The notes under the pieces: generated by a model
Told to the model about the DNA's origin: nothing
The model's database searches: none
Seen by the model: only the letters and a program-made list of their open reading frames with translations
NCBI GenBank assembly: GCA_046729895.1
Contig: JBKPHP010000047.1
Coordinates: 1 to 26,786 of the forward strand
DNA: 26,786 nt
Direction of reading: 5' to 3'
Source of the DNA: DASXBA01 sp046729895
GTDB lineage: Bacteria; Actinomycetota; Thermoleophilia; Solirubrobacterales; Thermoleophilaceae
Shown: piece by piece, positions 22,140 to 26,786 of the stretch
Layout: every line of letters starts with the position of its first letter
Position numbering within the stretch: the first letter of the stretch is position 1
Made by a program: the position numbers and the translations under genes

Positions 22140-23054
22140 CTAGGCCCCGGCGCGGGCCAGCACCGCCTCGGTGTCGAAGTCCCCCGCATCGGTCCCGAGG
22201 CCCTGGGCGACGAGCGACGCGCACGCGGACCCGAGCCGGGCGGCCTCCACCGGCGTCCGGTCCAGCGAGAGCCCCCGCAGGAAGCCGGCCGTGTAAGCGT
22301 CTCCGCAGCCCGTCGTGTCCACCACCTCCACCTCGAAGGCCGCGACCCGTGCGACCTCGCCGTCGTAGACCACGACGCTGCCCTCCTCGCCACAGGTGAC
22401 CGCGACAAGGTTCGCGCCGCGGCCGATCAGGCTCCGCGCCGCTTCGACCACATCGCCGGTGCCGGTGAGGTTCATGGCCTGGTCGTCGTTGGGCAGCAGG
22501 TAGTCGACGTGCTCGAGCGCCGGCGCGATCATGTCGAGCAGCTCCGGCCAGCCATCGGCAAGGATGTCCACCGACGTGCGGGTGCCGTGCTCGCCGCAGA
22601 AGCGCAGGATCTCGGTAGCGGCCTCGGGGCCGATGAACTCCGGCCCGCCCAGGTGCAGGAAGTCGGCGGCCTCGATCACCTCCCATGGCACGTCGTCCAG
22701 GCCAAAGCTGCCGTTCGCGCCGATCACGTGGAGGGCTGGCCGCTCGCCGGTGGGGCGGATCGGCAGCACGGTGGTCGACGTCTGGACGCCTTCGCGCCGG
22801 ATCAGATGGGTGCAGTCCACGCCGAAGCGCTCGAGCTCGGAGAGCAGGACGTCGCCGAGGTTGTCCTTCCCGAGGGCTCCGGCGCTGTGCACCTCCGCGC
22901 CGAGCTTGGCCAGGGTGACCGCCACCCCTCCAGCCGCGCCCGCCGGGGAGAGCCGGATCTCATCCACGAGCGTGCCGCCCTGACCCTCCGGGATCTCCGT
23001 GACGTAGCGGACCAGGACATCGAGGATGTGAGCTCCGAGGGCGACGGCCTTCAT
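22140..23054 (-). CDS. PfkB-family carbohydrate/nucleoside kinase
   Basis: This 304-residue ribokinase-fold enzyme phosphorylates a sugar or nucleoside hydroxyl with ATP. The substrate region shows SPAGAAGGVAVTLAKLGAEVHSAGALGKDNLG (36-67). The C-terminal signature DTTGCGDAYTAGFLRG (246-261) contains the anion hole and the catalytic base Asp252. DYLLPNDDQA (184-193) is the usual 'N-x-x-E'-like metal and phosphate loop, here with Asp-Asp in place of Glu. It is complete for the family. The ATG at 23054 overlaps the aldolase stop as ATGA, so the two are translationally coupled and probably consecutive in one pathway: kinase, then phospho-sugar aldolase. The substrate is not readable from the sequence; ribokinase-, fuculokinase- and adenosine-kinase-like roles are all open. 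Confidence 0.88.
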   Translation of the reverse strand: MKAVALGAHILDVLVRYVTEIPEGQGGTLVDEIRLSPAGAAGGVAVTLAKLGAEVHSAGALGKDNLGDVLLSELERFGVDCTHLIRREGVQTSTTVLPIRPTGERPALHVIGANGSFGLDDVPWEVIEAADFLHLGGPEFIGPEAATEILRFCGEHGTRTSVDILADGWPELLDMIAPALEHVDYLLPNDDQAMNLTGTGDVVEAARSLIGRGANLVAVTCGEEGSVVVYDGEVARVAAFEVEVVDTTGCGDAYTAGFLRGLSLDRTPVEAARLGSACASLVAQGLGTDAGDFDTEAVLARAGA

Positions 23055-23698
23055 CTCGCCCGCGGCCGTCCGTAGCCCCGTTCCTGCACGGCCCGCACGA
23101 CGCCCTCGAGCTCCTCCCCGCTCAGCACCCGCGGCTCGCCGACCGCCCGTGCCCGCCAGTAGACCTCGCAGGCCCACTCGAGCAGCAGCGCGAGCTCCGT
23201 CGCCGCGGCGCAGTCCGAGGCGAAGCACACGGCGCCGTGGTTCTGCATCAGCGCGGCCGAACGTCCCTCCAGCGCCGCGTCCACGTTATCGGCGAGCTCG
23301 CGGCTGCCGAACGTCGCGTACGGCGCCACTCGCACGGCCCCGCCGAACGCGAGCATCTGGTAGTGCACCGGCGGTAGCTCGTCGACCACGCAGCCGAGTG
23401 CGGTGGCGACCGGCGAGTGGGTATGGGCGATCGCACCGGCGTCGAAGCGCTCATAGATGCCGAGGTGCAGGAACAGCTCTGAGGTCGGCTGGAGGTCGCC
23501 CTCCACGACGTTACCTTCCATGTCCACGACCGTGGTCCCCTCCGGCCCCAGCTCGGCCAGCACCGCGCCGCTCGGCGTCACGACGACCTCGTCGCCCACG
23601 CGCGCGCTCACGTTGCCGGCGGTCGCCTGGACCAGGCCTTCCCGCGCGAGCCGGCGACAGGCGACGGCGACGGCCTCGCGTTCGCTCTCCAGGCCCAC
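23051..23698 (-). CDS. Class II (AraD/FucA-type) aldolase family protein
   Basis: This zinc-dependent aldolase/epimerase family includes L-fuculose-1-phosphate and ribulose-phosphate aldolases and L-ribulose-5-phosphate 4-epimerase. The phosphate-binding GNVSAR (28-33) and TPSG (41-44) are intact. The catalytic Glu74 lies in TSELFLH, and metal ligands are His92 and His94 (AHTHSP) with His154 (MQNHGAV). The 215-residue length is normal. Aldolase activity is more likely than epimerase, but this is not decided by sequence. It starts 12 bp after ppdK and overlaps the kinase gene by 4 bp. Products such as dihydroxyacetone phosphate would feed lower glycolysis, near the reaction of the adjacent PPDK; this link is inference. 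Confidence 0.88.
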   Translation of the reverse strand: MGLESEREAVAVACRRLAREGLVQATAGNVSARVGDEVVVTPSGAVLAELGPEGTTVVDMEGNVVEGDLQPTSELFLHLGIYERFDAGAIAHTHSPVATALGCVVDELPPVHYQMLAFGGAVRVAPYATFGSRELADNVDAALEGRSAALMQNHGAVCFASDCAAATELALLLEWACEVYWRARAVGEPRVLSGEELEGVVRAVQERGYGRPRAR

Positions 23699-23710
23699 TG
23701 GCGTTGGAGC

Positions 23711-26359
23711 CTATTCCTCCCGGATCGCCGCCTGCGCCGCCGCCACTCGCGCGATCGGCACCCGGTAGGGCGAGCAGCTCACGTAATCGAGGCCGGCGAG
23801 GTGGAAGAAGCCGATCGAGTCGGGGTCCCCGCCGTGCTCGCCGCAGATCCCGAGCCCCAGGTCGGGCTTCTCCTCGCGCGCCGTCCAGGCCGCCAGGCGC
23901 ACGAGCCAGCCCACACCCGGCCTGTCGATCGTGTCGAAGGGGCTGCGATCGACGATCTTGGCGTCCATGTAGCGGTTCAGGAAGTCGCCTCCGATGTCGT
24001 CGCGGGAGAAGCCCAGCGCCGTCTGTGTCAAGTCGTTCGTCCCGAAGGAGAAGAAGTCCGCGACCCGGGCGATCCGGTTTGCGACGAAGCACGCCCGCGG
24101 AAGCTCGATCATCGTGCCCACGGACAGCTCGAGCTCTTCAGCCGACTCCTCCGCGGCGACTCGCTCGACCAGGTCCCGCATCACCTCGAGCTCCCGCTCG
24201 TACGCCACCAGCGGGATCATGACCTCCAGGTGCGGGGACTCCCCCGTGCGCTCGCGCACCGCCGTCGCGGCCCGCAGGATCGCGCGCACCTGCATCTCGT
24301 AGATCTCGGGGTGGAGCACGCCCACACGGCAGCCGCGGGTGCCGAGCATCGGGTTCTGCTCCGAGAGCGCGTGGACCCGCTCGAGCAGGCGCTCGAGCTC
24401 CTCTACGTCTTCGCTGCGCTCCATCCGCGCTCGCTCCAGGTCCTGCGCCAGCTCCTCCGCGTTGGGGAGGAACTCGTGGAGCGGCGGGTCGAGCAGCCTG
24501 ATCGTCACCGGCAAGCCCCGCATCTCCTCGAACAGGCCCTCGAAGTCCTGCTGCTGGACCGGCAGCAGCTCGTGCAGATGGGCGCGACGGGACTCCTCGT
24601 CCTCCGACATGATCATCGCCCGCATCTTGGGCTGGCGGTCGGCGGCCATGAACATGTGCTCGGTACGGCAGAGGCCGATGCCCTCGGCGCCGAAATCCCG
24701 CGCCTTGCTCGCGTCCGCCGGGGTGTCCGCGTTCGCCCGCACGCCGAGCTTCCGGAGCTCGTCCGCCCACTCGAGCACGGTCTCGAACTGGTCGGAGACG
24801 CCGGGCTCCTCAAGGGGCACGTCGTCAACGGTCACGACACCCGCGGTGCCGTCGATGGCGATCCGATCGCCTTCGTGGAGGACCGTGCCGTCCACCCGCA
24901 GCTCCTTCGCCTGGAGATCGATGTCGAGCGCCGAGGCCCCGGCCACGCACGGCTTGCCCATGCCGCGCGCAACGAGGGCGGCGTGGCTCGCCTTGCCGCC
25001 CTCGGAGGTGAGGATTCCCCGCGCCGAATGGAAACCAGCGACGTCGTCGGCCTCAGTGAACGGTCGAACCAGGACCACGTCGCGTCCCTCCTCCTCGGCC
25101 TGCACCGCCTGCTCTGCGGTGAAGACGATCTCCCCCTTGCCGGCTCCGGGCGAGGCGGCCGCCCCTCGCGCCAGCACCTCGAAGTCGGCGTCGGGAGCGA
25201 AGGTGGGATGGAGGAGGGCATCGAGCGCTCCCGGATCGATCGTGCCAAGCGCCTCCTCGCGGGTGACGAGGCCCTCCTCAACCGCGTCGACAGCGAAACG
25301 AACGGCTGCTTGAGCGGGCCGCTTGGCGGAGCGGGTCTGGAGCATGTAGAGGCGGCCCTCCTCCACCGTGAACTCGGTGTCCTGCATGTCCTTGTAGTGC
25401 CGCTCGAGCGTCCGCAGGATCTCGACCAGCTGCTCGTAGGCCTCCGGCATCGAGTCCTGGAGCTCGCTCAGGTCGTTCGGCGTGCGCACCCCGGAGACCA
25501 CGTCCTCGCCTTGGGCGTTGGGCAGAAAGTCGCCGGACGGCGCCGGCTCACCGGTGATCTCGTCGCGCGAGAACGCCACCCCCGAGCACGAGTCGTCGCC
25601 CTTGTTCCCGAACACCATCTGCTGGACGTTCACCGCGGTGCCCCACTTGTCGGGGATTCGGTTCAGGCGCCGGTAGTGCACAGCTCGCTCCCCGAGCCAG
25701 GAGTCGAAGACCGCCCTTATCGCCGCGCGGAGCTGGTCCTGCGGGTCCTGCGGGAAGTCCTCCCCGGTCTCGTCCCTGTAGAGCCGCTTGAAGTCGTTGG
25801 TGAGACCCCTGAGGTCCTCGACCCCGAGCTCGACGTCGAGCTTCACGCCCGCCCCCTTCTTTCGGTCTGCGATCGCGTCCTCGTAGCGCTCGCCGCTGAT
25901 GCCCTTGCAGACGTCCCCGAACATCTGCACGAACCGCCGGTAGGAATCCCACGCGAAGCGCTCGTTTCCCGTGGCCCGTGCCAATCCCTCGACGGACTCG
26001 TCGTTCAGCCCCAGATTGAGGATCGTGTCGAGCATTCCGGGCATCGACTCGCGCGCGCCCGAGCGCACAGAGACGAGCAGGGGGTCCTCGGGATCGCCCA
26101 GCCGCTTGCCGGCCTGCTCCTCGAGCCGGTCGAGCCCCTCGGCTACCTGCTCCTCCAGGCCTTCCGGGAACTGGCGGTCGCCCTTCATGTAGGCGACACA
26201 GGCCTCCGTGGTGATCGTGAAGCCGGCGGGCACCCGCTCGGCGCCGAGGACGCGGGTCATCTCGGCCACGTTCGCGCCCTTCCCCCCCAGCAGCTCGCGC
26301 ATGTCGCGCGAGCCCTCCGAGAACTCATAGACGAGCTTTGTGCCCGTCGCTACCTCCAC
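23711..26359 (-). CDS. ppdK: Pyruvate, phosphate dikinase
   Basis: PPDK interconverts pyruvate + ATP + Pi and PEP + AMP + PPi. The 882-residue chain is close to the usual 870-900. The N-terminal ATP-grasp domain begins VYEFSEGSRDMRELLGGKGANVAEMT and has VRSGARESMPGMLDTILNLGLN. The swivelling phosphohistidine domain carries LTSEGGKASHAALVARGMGKPC, with the carrier His at about residue 459. The PEP/pyruvate barrel has GIGLCRTEHMF, GTRGCRVGVLHPEIYEMQ, FSFGTNDLTQTALGFSRDD and GICGEHGGDPDS, and ends near DYVSCSPYRVPIARVAAAQAA with the catalytic Cys. I chose GTG at 26359 because it gives the standard N-terminus; an upstream TTG at 26395 would add 12 residues. It follows recO by 48 bp and precedes the aldolase by 12 bp. 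Confidence 0.96.
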   Translation of the reverse strand: MEVATGTKLVYEFSEGSRDMRELLGGKGANVAEMTRVLGAERVPAGFTITTEACVAYMKGDRQFPEGLEEQVAEGLDRLEEQAGKRLGDPEDPLLVSVRSGARESMPGMLDTILNLGLNDESVEGLARATGNERFAWDSYRRFVQMFGDVCKGISGERYEDAIADRKKGAGVKLDVELGVEDLRGLTNDFKRLYRDETGEDFPQDPQDQLRAAIRAVFDSWLGERAVHYRRLNRIPDKWGTAVNVQQMVFGNKGDDSCSGVAFSRDEITGEPAPSGDFLPNAQGEDVVSGVRTPNDLSELQDSMPEAYEQLVEILRTLERHYKDMQDTEFTVEEGRLYMLQTRSAKRPAQAAVRFAVDAVEEGLVTREEALGTIDPGALDALLHPTFAPDADFEVLARGAAASPGAGKGEIVFTAEQAVQAEEEGRDVVLVRPFTEADDVAGFHSARGILTSEGGKASHAALVARGMGKPCVAGASALDIDLQAKELRVDGTVLHEGDRIAIDGTAGVVTVDDVPLEEPGVSDQFETVLEWADELRKLGVRANADTPADASKARDFGAEGIGLCRTEHMFMAADRQPKMRAMIMSEDEESRRAHLHELLPVQQQDFEGLFEEMRGLPVTIRLLDPPLHEFLPNAEELAQDLERARMERSEDVEELERLLERVHALSEQNPMLGTRGCRVGVLHPEIYEMQVRAILRAATAVRERTGESPHLEVMIPLVAYERELEVMRDLVERVAAEESAEELELSVGTMIELPRACFVANRIARVADFFSFGTNDLTQTALGFSRDDIGGDFLNRYMDAKIVDRSPFDTIDRPGVGWLVRLAAWTAREEKPDLGLGICGEHGGDPDSIGFFHLAGLDYVSCSPYRVPIARVAAAQAAIREE

Positions 26360-26407
26360 GGCCGAATCGTATTGCCCGGCTCCGGAGCGAACCAACCGGC
26401 GGCGCCG

Positions 26408-26786
26408 TCAGGCGACACGGCGCAGCTTCACGTGGGCGTGGTACTCGAGCGTCTCTCCGAGTGCCCGGTCGGCCTGGCGCAGCGCCGGCTCTGGCGCGTC
26501 GGGCGCCTCCGCGAGCGGCCGAGCGAGCGCGGCCACCAGAAAGGCGTGCGCGTCCGGCCCGAGCGGGAACGACCCCGCCTCGCACCCCCCGCAGACCAAC
26601 CCCCCAGCGCTCGGCGAGAAGCCACCAAGACTTTCCGCCTCCCCGCACGAGGCGCAGCTCGAGAGCTCCGGGGCGAAGCCGGCGGCCAGCAGCAGCTTGG
26701 CGCGGAAGGCCAGCGCCTGGGCGCGTGTGGCGGCACCGGGGTACCCATCGAGGAGGGCCAGCTCGTGGCAGAGCAGGTTGTAGGCG
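26408..26786 (-). CDS. recO: DNA repair protein RecO, C-terminal part
   Basis: RecO loads RecA through RecF-pathway recombinational repair and annealing. The visible 125 residues are the C-terminal domain, reading AYNLLCHELALLDGYPGAATRAQALAFRAKLLLAAGFAP, then the zinc-knuckle pair CASC ... CGGC, and closing helices ending EYHAHVKLRRVA. The 5' end of the gene lies beyond the window edge. It is the first visible gene of the long minus-strand block. The zinc cysteines (SSCASCG and VCGGCEAG) are all present, as in many Gram-positive RecO proteins. Confidence 0.9.
   Translation of the reverse strand, partial: AYNLLCHELALLDGYPGAATRAQALAFRAKLLLAAGFAPELSSCASCGEAESLGGFSPSAGGLVCGGCEAGSFPLGPDAHAFLVAALARPLAEAPDAPEPALRQADRALGETLEYHAHVKLRRVA

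Overview
The window is high-GC DNA from a soil-type actinobacterium. Several features point towards the class Thermoleophilia (Solirubrobacterales/Gaiellales): the gene order recO-ppdK-...-dgt-dnaG-rpoD-tRNA-Asn, an F420-type luciferase-like oxidoreductase, many NTF2-like genes, a c-di-AMP riboswitch ahead of an NlpC/P60-like peptidoglycan hydrolase, and GTG/TTG starts. This placement is inferred from gene content alone.

Left part (1-14.4 kb), accessory and eroded. A truncated lipoprotein gene at the edge diverges from a c-di-AMP riboswitch and its peptidoglycan-hydrolase gene. Next come three 3'-end remnants with their 5' halves missing: a DUF1980-type protein, a luciferase-like monooxygenase and an MFS sugar porter. 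An intact NTF2-like gene lies among them. A block of minus-strand genes follows: a large secreted GH65 glycosidase with a discoidin/CBM32-like tail, a secreted alpha/beta-hydrolase, an ArsR-SRPBCC fusion regulator with a near-consensus promoter and embedded operator, a CapA-type metallophosphatase and a thioredoxin-like lipoprotein. From 11.2 to 14.4 kb the DNA is sparse. It holds several palindromes, one NTF2-like gene, at least three broken small genes (two with a frameshift inside a signal peptide) and three small intact genes, one only 56 codons long.

Middle (14.4-18.2 kb): a short-chain dehydrogenase, a lineage-type hypothetical, and an F420-type oxidoreductase whose stop codon overlaps the apparent CTG start (CTGA) of an MGT-type glycosyltransferase. 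A hairpin separates this from the convergent block.

Right part (18.2-26.8 kb), core and intact, all on the minus strand and tightly packed. In transcription order it holds recO (partial), ppdK, a class II aldolase, a PfkB-family sugar kinase, a dGTPase-like HD hydrolase, dnaG, the principal sigma factor and tRNA-Asn(GTT). Two junctions are 4-bp ATGA overlaps, so the block probably acts as one operon joining DNA repair and replication, the housekeeping sigma factor and a small sugar-phosphate module.

I found no CRISPR array, complete insertion sequence, prophage or obvious defence system. The best leads are the leaderless ArsR-SRPBCC promoter with its operator, the riboswitch abutting a start codon without a Shine-Dalgarno, the CTGA coupling, the four-half-site palindrome array at 11.33 kb, and the aldolase/kinase pair inside the replication-sigma operon.
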